From Treponema sp. UBA4692 (GTDB lineage: Bacteria > Spirochaetota > Spirochaetia > Treponematales > Treponemataceae), in NCBI GenBank assembly GCA_002404895.1, contig DHKO01000019.1:1-64000 (forward strand): a stretch of 64,000 bases of DNA, in the 5' to 3' direction. The notes below the pieces were generated by a model that saw only the letters and a program-made list of their open reading frames with translations, was not told the DNA's origin and searched no databases. The position numbers and the translations under genes were made by a program. Shown one piece after another: positions 17,383 to 25,156 of this stretch. Each line of letters starts with the position of its first letter. Within the stretch, counting starts at the first letter, position 1.

Positions 17383-20300
17383 TTAAACTTCAATGTCGCC
17401 TGAATAGGTGAGTTTTGTCTCGCCTGTAAGATAGACAGTTTCGCCGGTGTAGCGCACGTGAAGAATTCCTCCGCGCACTCTTACAGTAACTTCGCTGTCC
17501 ATTTTGCAGTAGCCGTTAAGGCATGCCGCGATTACAGCCGCGCACGCTCCGGTTCCGCAGGCTGGAGTCTCGCCGTTTGAGCGTTCCCAAGTACGGAGCT
17601 TGATTTCGTTCGGACCGACAACGCGCACAAACTCGGTGTTGGTTCTTTCCGGGAAAGCCTTGTGGTTTTCAAACATCGGACCGATTTTCTCGATGTCAAT
17701 CTTGTCAACAAAATCAACGAAAGTAACGCAGTGAGGATTTCCAACATTCACGCAGCTTACAATGTAGTCTTTTCCGTCCACGACGATTTTCTTGTTCAAA
17801 ACTTTCTCGTCTGCGTTCTCTGAAAGAACTGTCGGAATATTTCTCGCCTTGAATTTCGGTTTTCCCATATCGACAGTAACGGAATTGATTTTTCCGTTCA
17901 TCTTGTAGCAGGTGAGCTTTTTGACTCCGGCTTCCGTCTCGATGTCAAGAATCGCAGTCGGCTCGTCTGAGCGGCTGTGCTTGTCCGCGACTCCGAATAC
18001 ATTGTTCTCGTAAAGATATTTTGCCACCGCGCGGATTGCGTTTCCGGCGATTTTTGCCTCTGCTCCGTCCTTGTTGTAGAAATGCATTGCAGCGTCAGCT
18101 TTCTTGCTTTCAGAGACGAGAATCATCGAGTCGGCTCCGATTCCGTCGTGGCGGTTGCAGAGCTTTATTGCAAGGCTCGCAGGATTGTTCACCTTGTTTT
18201 CCTCTGTGTTAATCAAGATAAAGTCGTTTCCTGTCGACTCCATCTTGTAGAAGTGGATTTTTTCTCTTGTTGTGCGCAAGTCGTTGATGTCAACAAGCTC
18301 GATGTTTGAAAGATTGTAGTCAGACATCAGGCAGTTTGCGAGAGCGTTCGCCGTGTCAATCGCAGTGAGGCAAGGAATGTCGCGCTCGACCGCGTGCCGT
18401 CTCATTCTTACGGAATCAGCGTGCGGGTCGCGTCCTTTTGCTGAGGTCGAAATCACATAGTCGATTTTTCCTGAGTCCAAAAGAGTGAGGAGATTGTCGT
18501 CCGGGTTCTCGTGAATCTTGTTCACTGTTGTAACTTCCATTCCGAAATTGCGCAGAACATTCGCGTTTCCTTCCGTCGCGTAAAGCTTGAATCCCATATC
18601 GTAGAATTTTCTTGCAAGCTCTGGAATCTCGTATCTGTCGGTTTTTCTTACAGAGAAGAGAACTCCGCCGCTCCGCTTCATGTTGTAGCCAGCGGCGACC
18701 ATTCCCTTGAAAATCGCTTCCTCGCGTGTTGATGCGATTCCAAGGACTTCTCCTGTCGATTTCATTTCAGGTCCCAGATGAGTGTCAACGTCCATGAGCT
18801 TTTCAAAGCTGAAGACAGGAACTTTTACCGCAAAATACGGCGGTGTCTTGTAAAGGTCTGTTCCGTAGCCCATGTCGCGGATTTTCTCGCCGAGCATTGC
18901 GCGCGTTGCAAGCTCCACCATCGGAACGCCTGTAACTTTCGAGATGTAAGGAACTGTTCTCGATGAGCGCGGGTTCACTTCGATTATATAAAGCTCGTTG
19001 TTGTAGATAAGATACTGAATGTTCACGAGGCCTTTTGTTCCCAAGTCAAGCGCAAGGTCTCGGCTCTGCTTGATGATTTTGTGGCGCATAACATCGTTCA
19101 GGTTCCATGACGGATAAACTGCGATTGAGTCTCCCGAGTGGATTCCTGTGCGCTCGATATGCTCCATTATTCCTGGAATCAGGACATCCTCGCCGTCGCA
19201 AATTCCATCGACTTCAAGCTCTGTTCCCATCATGTACTGGTCGATAAGAACAGGATTCTCGATTCCCTGCGCAAGAATAATCTTCATGTATTCGTGAGTG
19301 TCCGCATCGTTGAACGCGATAATCATATTCTGGCCGCCGAGAACGTAGCTCGGGCGCAGCAGAACAGGGTAGCCGAGCTTGTTCGCAGCCTCAATCGCCT
19401 CGCTTTCGGTGAAGACTGTAAGTCCTTTCGGGCGGTTTATGTTGAGCTTCGCGCAAAGCTCCTCGAATCTTTCCCTGTCTTCTGCCAAGTCAATCGCATC
19501 CGCGCTTGTTCCGAGAATCTTGATTCCCTGGTCCGCAAGAAATTTCGCGAGTTTGATTGCAGTTCCGCCGCCAAAAGCGACAACAACTCCAAGCGGCTTT
19601 TCAACGTTTATTACGTTCATTACGTCAGAAGGCGTGAGCGGCTCAAAATAAAGTCGGTCTGCCGTGTCAAAGTCTGTAGAGACTGTCTCCGGGTTGTTGT
19701 TTATGATTGCGACTTCATAGCCGAGCTTTTTCAAAGCCCACACGCACTGAACCGAAGCGTAGTCGAACTCGATTCCCTGTCCGATTCTGATTGGACCTGA
19801 GCCGAGAACGATAATCGTGCCTTTTGATTTTTTATCTGGATTTGAGTGAATCTCGTCAAGAAATTCCTTCGCCTCGTTTTCCTTGTCGTAGCATGAGTAA
19901 AAATACGGAGTTTCCGCATTGAATTCGCCTGCGCAAGTGTCTACCATTTTAAAGCTTGTCGGAGCCGGAAGCGAGCCGTGCGCATATTTCACATCGTCTC
20001 GTCCTGAAGCATCGTCCTCGGCGATGTTGTTAAGCTTCCACAAGAACCATTCGTCAATCATCGTTGTCTTGTGGATTTCATCAACAGTCATAATCTTGCG
20101 CTTCAAAGCCTGATAAACCGCGAAAATCCGCTGGTCGGTGCATTGTCCGACGCGTTCGATGATTTTCTTGTCATCTTCCTCCTCAAAATGAGGCAGATTC
20201 AGATTTTTGACTCCAAGCTCCGCGCCGCGGACAGCCTTGAGCATCGCTTCCTCAAAATTCTGTCCGATTGCCATGACCTCGCCGGTCGCTTTCATCTGAG

Positions 20301-21423
20301 TTCCGAGCTTTCTTGCCGCATAGACGAATTTGTCAAACGGAAATTTCGGCATTTTTACAACAACGTAGTCCAAAACAGGCTCGAAGCACGCCGCAGTCTT
20401 CTTTGTTACAGCGTTTTCAATCTCGTCAAGATTGTAGCCAATCGCAATAAGCGCGGCAACTTTCGCAATCGGGTAGCCGGTCGCCTTAGAGGCTAGGGCA
20501 GAGGAGCGCGAAACTCTCGGGTTCACCTCGATTACAGCGTACTCAAAAGTCTCAGGATTCAGCGCGAACTGGCAGTTGCAGCCTCCCTCAATTTCAAGCG
20601 CGGAAATTATGTTCAGAGCGGCAGAACGCAGCATCTGATATTCCTTGTCCGCAAGAGTTACAGTCGGGGCGATTACAATCGAGTCTCCAGTGTGGACTCC
20701 GACCGGGTCAAGATTTTCCATCGAGCAGACTGTGATTACGTTTCCCGAATGGTCGCGCATCACTTCAAATTCGACTTCCTTCCAGCCCGAAATGCATTTC
20801 TCAACCAAAATCTGATGAATAGGAGAGCGGTGAAGTCCGTTGTGCGCAATCTCGTCAAATTCTTCCTCGTTGTTCGCAATTCCGCCGCCAGTTCCGCCTA
20901 AAGTGAACGCAGGACGGATAATCGCCGGAAATCCAATCTGATTCTTCGCAAAATCAAGCGCAGATTCATAGTCCGTTACGACTTTTGAAGGAATGCAAGG
21001 CTCGCCAATCGATTCCATTGTGTCCTTGAACATCTGCCGGTCCTCAGCCTTGTCAATCGTGAGCGGCCGCGCGCCGAGAAGCTGAACGTTGTGCTTTTCC
21101 AGAAATCCTGACTTTGCAAGCTCCATGCTCAGCGTAAGCCCGGTCTGTCCGCCCAAGGTCGAAAGAAGCGAGTCAGGCTTTTCCTTTTCAATGATTCTCT
21201 TGATAACTTCAACATTCAGCGGCTCAATATAAATCTCGTCCGCCATTATGTGGTCTGTCATCAAAGTCGCCGGGTTCGAGTTCACAAGGACAACCTCAAG
21301 CCCCTGCGCTTTCAACGCTTTGCAGGCCTGATTTCCCGCGTAGTCAAATTCCGCCGCCTGTCCAATCACAATCGGGCCTGAGCCGATAATCAAAACTTTG
21401 TGTATGTTTTTATTCAAAGGCAT
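17383..21423 (-). CDS. carB: Carbamoyl-phosphate synthase large subunit fused to a DapF-like domain
   Basis: The large subunit of carbamoyl-phosphate synthase (pyrimidine and arginine supply). The start is the ATG at 21423 (MPLNKNIHKVLIIGSGP) after GGAG; further upstream the frame only translates a repeat. Two ATP-grasp halves are seen (IIGSGPIVIGQAAEFDYAG and VLGSGPIRIGQGIEFDYA), followed by the MGS-type allosteric domain. After about residue 1070 the same frame continues with ~275 residues of a diaminopimelate epimerase-like domain (MESTGNDF, CNRHDGIGADS, NVGNPHC, ACGTGACAAV). The second catalytic Cys is kept, but the first is Ala (codon GCC) in AKIAGNAIRA, where active enzymes have MCGNGxRC. 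Epimerase activity is therefore doubtful. Regulated with carA by the leader near 22900. Confidence 0.95.
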   Translation of the reverse strand: MPLNKNIHKVLIIGSGPIVIGQAAEFDYAGNQACKALKAQGLEVVLVNSNPATLMTDHIMADEIYIEPLNVEVIKRIIEKEKPDSLLSTLGGQTGLTLSMELAKSGFLEKHNVQLLGARPLTIDKAEDRQMFKDTMESIGEPCIPSKVVTDYESALDFAKNQIGFPAIIRPAFTLGGTGGGIANNEEEFDEIAHNGLHRSPIHQILVEKCISGWKEVEFEVMRDHSGNVITVCSMENLDPVGVHTGDSIVIAPTVTLADKEYQMLRSAALNIISALEIEGGCNCQFALNPETFEYAVIEVNPRVSRSSALASKATGYPIAKVAALIAIGYNLDEIENAVTKKTAACFEPVLDYVVVKMPKFPFDKFVYAARKLGTQMKATGEVMAIGQNFEEAMLKAVRGAELGVKNLNLPHFEEEDDKKIIERVGQCTDQRIFAVYQALKRKIMTVDEIHKTTMIDEWFLWKLNNIAEDDASGRDDVKYAHGSLPAPTSFKMVDTCAGEFNAETPYFYSCYDKENEAKEFLDEIHSNPDKKSKGTIIVLGSGPIRIGQGIEFDYASVQCVWALKKLGYEVAIINNNPETVSTDFDTADRLYFEPLTPSDVMNVINVEKPLGVVVAFGGGTAIKLAKFLADQGIKILGTSADAIDLAEDRERFEELCAKLNINRPKGLTVFTESEAIEAANKLGYPVLLRPSYVLGGQNMIIAFNDADTHEYMKIILAQGIENPVLIDQYMMGTELEVDGICDGEDVLIPGIMEHIERTGIHSGDSIAVYPSWNLNDVMRHKIIKQSRDLALDLGTKGLVNIQYLIYNNELYIIEVNPRSSRTVPYISKVTGVPMVELATRAMLGEKIRDMGYGTDLYKTPPYFAVKVPVFSFEKLMDVDTHLGPEMKSTGEVLGIASTREEAIFKGMVAAGYNMKRSGGVLFSVRKTDRYEIPELARKFYDMGFKLYATEGNANVLRNFGMEVTTVNKIHENPDDNLLTLLDSGKIDYVISTSAKGRDPHADSVRMRRHAVERDIPCLTAIDTANALANCLMSDYNLSNIELVDINDLRTTREKIHFYKMESTGNDFILINTEENKVNNPASLAIKLCNRHDGIGADSMILVSESKKADAAMHFYNKDGAEAKIAGNAIRAVAKYLYENNVFGVADKHSRSDEPTAILDIETEAGVKKLTCYKMNGKINSVTVDMGKPKFKARNIPTVLSENADEKVLNKKIVVDGKDYIVSCVNVGNPHCVTFVDFVDKIDIEKIGPMFENHKAFPERTNTEFVRVVGPNEIKLRTWERSNGETPACGTGACAAVIAACLNGYCKMDSEVTVRVRGGILHVRYTGETVYLTGETKLTYSGDIEV

Positions 21424-21470
21424 TTTATTTTCTCCATAAAAATCTTTCTTCAAATCTTCTTTTTTCTTTT

Positions 21471-21656
21471 GGGCGTTCCCCTCATCTTCGCGTAAACGCT
21501 CATCTTCGGGTCGGGTCTTTCGCGGTTCCAGCGCAAGGCTTCCATTGCGGCTGCCTAAAAGTTTTTTCAAGCATTTTTTTCCAAAAAATAAAAATCTCTT
21601 GCTTTCAAAAAATCAGTCAGCCGCAACGCTTCGCGCCGCTACAGCCCCTAACGCGT
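21471..21656 (+). repeat. Dispersed GC-rich repeat, copy 3
   Basis: Begins GGGCGTTCCCCTCATCTTCG and ends CCCCTAACGCG. Between these it shares GGGTCGGGTCTTTCGCGG-like and CATTGCGG blocks with the other copies, with an AT-rich insert in the middle. It fills the 238-base carA-carB spacer, antisense to the operon. Confidence 0.6.
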
Positions 21657-21661
21657 TTGCT

Positions 21662-22783
21662 TTATTTCATCATGTTTATGAACTTGTCAAAAAGAAAATT
21701 CGTGTCGTGCGGGCCGCCGCAGGCTTCCGGGTGGAACTGCACGCTGAACGCCGGAATTCCAACGTAGTTCACGCCCTCACAAGTTCCGTCGTTCGTGTTG
21801 ATAAAGCTTAGCTTCGCGTTTTCAGGCAGACTCTCGTTTTCAACCGCGTATCCGTGGTTCTGGCTTGTAATGTAGACGCGTCCAGTCTCCAAGTCCTTTA
21901 CAGGCTGGTTTCCGCCTCTGTGCCCGTATTTTAGCTTTGAAGTCTTCGCTCCGTTCGCAAGCGCGAGCATCTGATGTCCAAGACAGATTCCAAAAATCGG
22001 GATTTTCTTGTATTCGCAAAGCTTTTTGATTTCTTCTATAATATTCACGTTTTCAGCTGGGTCGCCAGGACCGTTTGAAAGCATAATTCCGCTCGGTGCC
22101 ATTCTGATGATTTCTTCCGCAGTTGTGCTGTACGGAACAACTTTCACCTCGCAACCACGGCGCTCAAGCTCGCGCTCAATGTTCGCCTTCGCTCCAAAGT
22201 CAAAAAGTGCGACAGTTTTTCCTTTTCCGTCCGCAAAATCTTTCGTGTAGTAAAAAGTCTTTTTCGGCTTGACAGCGTTTTTAAGCGGCTCTTCCGTCAT
22301 CGAATTCTGAACATTCTTAACCGCGTCAACAATTCTGTACGTCCTGATTTTTTCAAGAAGCTCTTCTGTGATTTTCGGGCAGGTCTCATCGCTCGTAATC
22401 ATTCCGTTCATAACGCCTGCCTCGCGCAGAATTTTTGTAAGGAGGCGAGTGTCGATTCCCGAAATTCCGACAATGTTCTGCTTGTTTAAAAAGCCATCTA
22501 AATCTCCTTTGCAGCGGAAATTTGATGGCTTTTCACAAAGTTCTCTAACAATGTAACCACGTATATGGCTTTTTTTGCTTTCAAAGTCTTCTGGAATTAC
22601 TCCATAGTTTCCAATCAACGGAAATGTCTGGGTAACGATCTGACCGTAATAGCTCGGGTCTGTCAATGTTTCAAGATAACCGGTCATTCCTGTCGTAAAA
22701 ACAGTTTCCCCGATTACAGTTCCCTTTGCACCCACGGATTTTCCATCAAAAACTGTTCCGTTGGCGAGAATTAAAAATGCCAT
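21662..22783 (-). CDS. carA: Carbamoyl-phosphate synthase small (glutaminase) subunit
   Basis: Hydrolyses glutamine and passes ammonia to CarB. 373 residues. N-terminal domain (FDGKSVGAKGTVIGETVFTT), then a class I glutamine amidotransferase domain with nucleophile elbow GICLGHQ (Cys), GGNQPV and the catalytic His-Glu in VQFHPEA. SD GGAGG lies seven bases before the ATG. The gap to carB is occupied by a repeat, so the operon spacing is unusually wide. The upstream leader carries the hexaloop/terminator switch shared with asnB, gltB and pyrG. Confidence 0.97.
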   Translation of the reverse strand: MAFLILANGTVFDGKSVGAKGTVIGETVFTTGMTGYLETLTDPSYYGQIVTQTFPLIGNYGVIPEDFESKKSHIRGYIVRELCEKPSNFRCKGDLDGFLNKQNIVGISGIDTRLLTKILREAGVMNGMITSDETCPKITEELLEKIRTYRIVDAVKNVQNSMTEEPLKNAVKPKKTFYYTKDFADGKGKTVALFDFGAKANIERELERRGCEVKVVPYSTTAEEIIRMAPSGIMLSNGPGDPAENVNIIEEIKKLCEYKKIPIFGICLGHQMLALANGAKTSKLKYGHRGGNQPVKDLETGRVYITSQNHGYAVENESLPENAKLSFINTNDGTCEGVNYVGIPAFSVQFHPEACGGPHDTNFLFDKFINMMK

Positions 22784-22818
22784 ATAGCCTCCGCGTCATT
22801 GCTGCTAAAATCAAGTCT

Positions 22819-22895
22819 AAAAAAAGGCGCTCATCAAATTCAACAATAAAAAGCCGAAATAAACTCTTTGACTGTTATCTTTGATGAACGCCTTT
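22819..22895 (-). terminator. Conditional intrinsic terminator in carAB leader
   Basis: Sixteen-bp stem with a 41-base loop and seven T, located 36 bases upstream of carA. It is the strongest of the four attenuators in the window. Confidence 0.85.
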
Positions 22896-22916
22896 GCTCA
22901 TAGTTGTATTTAAACC
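22819..22916 (-). promoter_or_regulatory. ANTAR-type antitermination leader of carAB
   Basis: On the minus strand: hairpin ATGAGC-AAAGGC-GTTCAT (22901 down to 22884), six-base loop with A1 and G4. It overlaps the 5' arm of a 16-bp terminator stem, AAAGGCGTTCATCAAA (22895-22880), which pairs with TTTGATGAGCGCCTTT (22838-22823; one G-U pair), with a T7 run. Same design as the asnB, gltB and pyrG leaders, but the sequences differ outside the loop, so the structure rather than the sequence is conserved. Confidence 0.8.
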
Positions 22917-23077
22917 TTAAATATTATGAAGATAAAAACAACTAATGTCAATATTTGGGAAACGATTGCAAAGAAAGAAAAGGGGAGCGGAAAGTTTTCG
23001 GTAAACTGATAAAAAAATATTTTGGTAGACAGAACAGCGGTTATAGAAAGTGATAAAATAACGAGCTTTTTCTTCAT
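22910..23077 (-). CDS. Possible 55-residue small membrane protein
   Basis: An open frame from ATG at 23077 to TAA at 22910. It has a basic start (MKKK), two hydrophobic segments separated by FYQFTENFPLPF, and a basic end. No clear SD is seen. Its last codons contain the carA promoter. It could be a real small inner-membrane protein or a chance frame in AT-rich DNA; no homologue is recognised. Confidence 0.2.
   Translation of the reverse strand: MKKKLVILSLSITAVLSTKIFFYQFTENFPLPFSFFAIVSQILTLVVFIFIIFKV
22923..22951 (-). promoter_or_regulatory. Sigma70-type promoter of carAB
   Basis: On the minus strand TTGACA (22951-22946), 17-base spacer, CATAAT (22928-22923). Predicted start near 22916, about 15 bases before the hexaloop hairpin. 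Confidence 0.7.
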
Positions 23078-23088
23078 TCCGAAATCGT

Positions 23089-23112
23089 CATGTGGACTTT
23101 ACTGACCACATG
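23089..23112. repeat. Inverted repeat in carA-ybiT spacer
   Basis: CATGTGG (23089-23095) and CCACATG (23106-23112) around ten bases. Possible operator or hairpin; no adjacent T run. The rest of 22952-23165 holds only the doubtful small frame. Confidence 0.35.
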
Positions 23113-23165
23113 TTCTAATTCTAAAGATAAATCCTGTTCTTTTTGATATTTTCACGTTACTAAAC

Positions 23166-23195
23166 ACAAAAAAAGCCGCGATTTCTCGCGGCTTT
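23166..23195 (-). terminator. Intrinsic terminator after ABC-F gene
   Basis: AAAGCCGCGA (23172-23181) and TCGCGGCTTT (23186-23195), a perfect 10-bp stem with tetraloop. On the minus strand it is followed by a T run, 18 bases after the ABC-F stop. Confidence 0.9.
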
Positions 23196-23213
23196 CAATT
23201 TACTTCAATTCAT

Positions 23214-24854
23214 CTAAAACTTGATTTTTCTGTCAGAGCCTTCGTAGCATTGCTTTCTAAGCTCTTTAATCTGCTCGTCCGCCATGTAGTCGTCAAACGG
23301 CATCATTCTGTCAATTACGCCTTTCGGTGTGATTTCCACAATCCTGTTCGCGACAGTCTGAATGAATTCGTGGTCGTGCGAAGTGAACAAAATCACGCCC
23401 GGAAAGCTTACAAGCGCCTGGTTCAAGCTCTCAATCGCCTCAAGGTCGAGATGGTTTGTCGGGTCGTCAAGAATCAGAACGTTCGCGCCGGTGAGCATCA
23501 TCTTTGAGAGCATGCAGCGCACTTTCTCGCCGCCGGAAAGAACTTTCACCTTTTTAAGCGACTCATCTCCGGAGAACAGCATTCTTCCTAAGAATCCGCG
23601 CACGTAAGCGTCATCTTGTTCTTTTGAATACTGTTTTAGCCACTCTGTGATGTTAAGGTCGTTTGAAAAATACTTGTTGTTGTCGCGCCCGAGATATGTG
23701 AAGCTTGTCGTCTGGCCCCAGAAATACTCCCCGCTCTCAGCCTTTTTCTCGCCTGACACGATGTCGAAAAACGACGAAATTGTGTTGTGCTCAATTCCGA
23801 CAAACGCGATTTTGTCAGTCCTGTTCACTTTGAAGTCAAAATCCTTGAGAAGCTGAACGCCGTCCTCATCCTTTGAATTCAGCTTTCGGCACTCGAGAAT
23901 ATTGTTTCCAAGCTCCCTGTCCGCCTTGAACTGAACAAAAGGAAATTTTCTGCTTGTAACCGGCAAGTCCTCAAGCTCGAGCTTTTCAAGGACTTTTTTC
24001 CGGCTTGTCGCCTGACGTGACTTCGCCGCGTTTGAAGCGAACCGCTGGATAAATTCCTTGAGGTCTTTTGCTTTCTCCTCGTTCTTCTTTTTCTGGTCGC
24101 GCGCCTGCTTCTGGAGAATCTGGCTCATCTGGTACCAGAAATCGTAGTTTCCTGCGAACTGCGTGATTTTTCCATAGTCAATATCGCAGATTACCGTGCA
24201 GACAGTGTTCAAGAAATGGCGGTCATGAGAGACTACAATCACCGTGTTGTCAAAATCGAGAAGAAAGTCCTCAAGCCAGTTGATTGACTCCAAGTCAAGA
24301 CCGTTCGTAGGCTCGTCAAGAAGAAGGATGTCAGGATTTCCGAAAAGCGCCCGCGCAAGCAGCACACGCACTTTCTGCGACTCGTCAAGCTCGCTCATCA
24401 TCTTGTCGTGGAATTTCTCCTCAAGGCCAAGTCCTGAAAGCATCTGCTCAATCTGGTTCTCAGCCTCGTATCCGCCAAGCTCGCCGAATTCAGTCTCAAG
24501 CTCCGCCGACTTGATTCCGTCCTCTTCCGTGAAATCTGCCTTTGAATAAATCTCGTCGCGCGCCTTTGAAACCTCGTAAAGTTTCGGGAATCCCTGCATA
24601 ACCGTGTCTTTCACGCTGAAAGAGTCAAAAGCGAAGTGATCCTGGCTCAAGACTGCCATCCGCTCGCCCGGTGTCATAAAAATATCGCCGGTGTCATGCT
24701 CAATCTCGCCGGAAAGAACTTTCAGAAAAGTCGATTTTCCTGCTCCGTTCGCGCCGATAATTCCGTAGCAGTTTCCTGCCGTAAATTTAAGGTTCACATC
24801 CTTAAAAAGCGGTTTTTCGCTGAAGTGAAGACTCACGTCTGAAACTGTAATCAT
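23214..24854 (-). CDS. ABC-F family ATPase, YbiT-like, one composite ATP site degenerate
   Basis: Soluble, ribosome-associated type ABC-F protein with two ATPase domains and no membrane part. NBD1 has an intact Walker A (GANGAGKST) and Walker B (LLLDEPTNGLD), but its signature is SELDESQKV instead of LSGGQ. NBD2 keeps the signature LSGGEKVR and Walker B ILDDPTNHLD, but its Walker A position reads GIEHNTISS, with no P-loop Lys. The linker RFASNAAKSRQATSRKK matches YbiT-type proteins, in which, from memory, the NBD1 signature is also altered. So one ATP site (Walker A1 plus signature 2) looks intact and the other is lost on both faces. Role in translation is family inference. SD GGAG before the ATG. 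Confidence 0.88.
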   Translation of the reverse strand: MITVSDVSLHFSEKPLFKDVNLKFTAGNCYGIIGANGAGKSTFLKVLSGEIEHDTGDIFMTPGERMAVLSQDHFAFDSFSVKDTVMQGFPKLYEVSKARDEIYSKADFTEEDGIKSAELETEFGELGGYEAENQIEQMLSGLGLEEKFHDKMMSELDESQKVRVLLARALFGNPDILLLDEPTNGLDLESINWLEDFLLDFDNTVIVVSHDRHFLNTVCTVICDIDYGKITQFAGNYDFWYQMSQILQKQARDQKKKNEEKAKDLKEFIQRFASNAAKSRQATSRKKVLEKLELEDLPVTSRKFPFVQFKADRELGNNILECRKLNSKDEDGVQLLKDFDFKVNRTDKIAFVGIEHNTISSFFDIVSGEKKAESGEYFWGQTTSFTYLGRDNNKYFSNDLNITEWLKQYSKEQDDAYVRGFLGRMLFSGDESLKKVKVLSGGEKVRCMLSKMMLTGANVLILDDPTNHLDLEAIESLNQALVSFPGVILFTSHDHEFIQTVANRIVEITPKGVIDRMMPFDDYMADEQIKELRKQCYEGSDRKIKF

Positions 24855-24939
24855 TTATTTACTCCAATTATTGTTTTTTCCTTAAAAAATATTTTTAGTC
24901 TGGGCAAGAATTTCAGCCTGTTTTTGATAATTTAAAAAT

Positions 24940-25065
24940 GGGCGTTCTCGCCTCCGGCGGTCGGGCTATCCAAGGTTCCGCGCCGCCGCGCTCCATTGCG
25001 CCGTTCGCTTCGCCTTCGGCTCGCTCTCTTTGCAACGGCTTCGCCGCCTTTCCTATCCCTAACGC
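24940..25065 (+). repeat. Dispersed GC-rich repeat, copy 4
   Basis: Begins GGGCGTTCTCGCC and ends CCTATCCCTAACGC. It contains GCGGTCGGGCTATCC, CTCCATTGCG and several TTCGCC blocks. It occupies most of the 302-base spacer between the helicase and ABC-F genes, antisense to both. Confidence 0.6.
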
Positions 25066-25110
25066 AAAAACGAAAATTGCATAAAATTTGTGTGCCTGCA
25101 AATTTTCGTT
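25065..25110 (-). terminator. Probable terminator after DEAD-box helicase
   Basis: On the minus strand AACGAAAATTTGCA (25110-25097) pairs with TGCAATTTTCGTT (25081-25069) with one bulge, followed by TTTTTG-type sequence. A second hairpin (GCCGCAT/ATGCGGC) lies between it and the gene stop. Confidence 0.6.
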
Positions 25111-25156
25111 TCTTTTGCTTTCATGCCGCATCTTTTATGCGGCAAAAAAAACTGCT

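Noticed and set aside
19138..19800. 220-codon frame antisense to carB
   Set aside because: Same reason: shadow of a strongly biased coding strand.
21424..21570. 49-codon N-terminal extension of CarB
   Set aside because: Repeat-derived low-complexity sequence; the ATG at 21423 has an SD and the conserved start.
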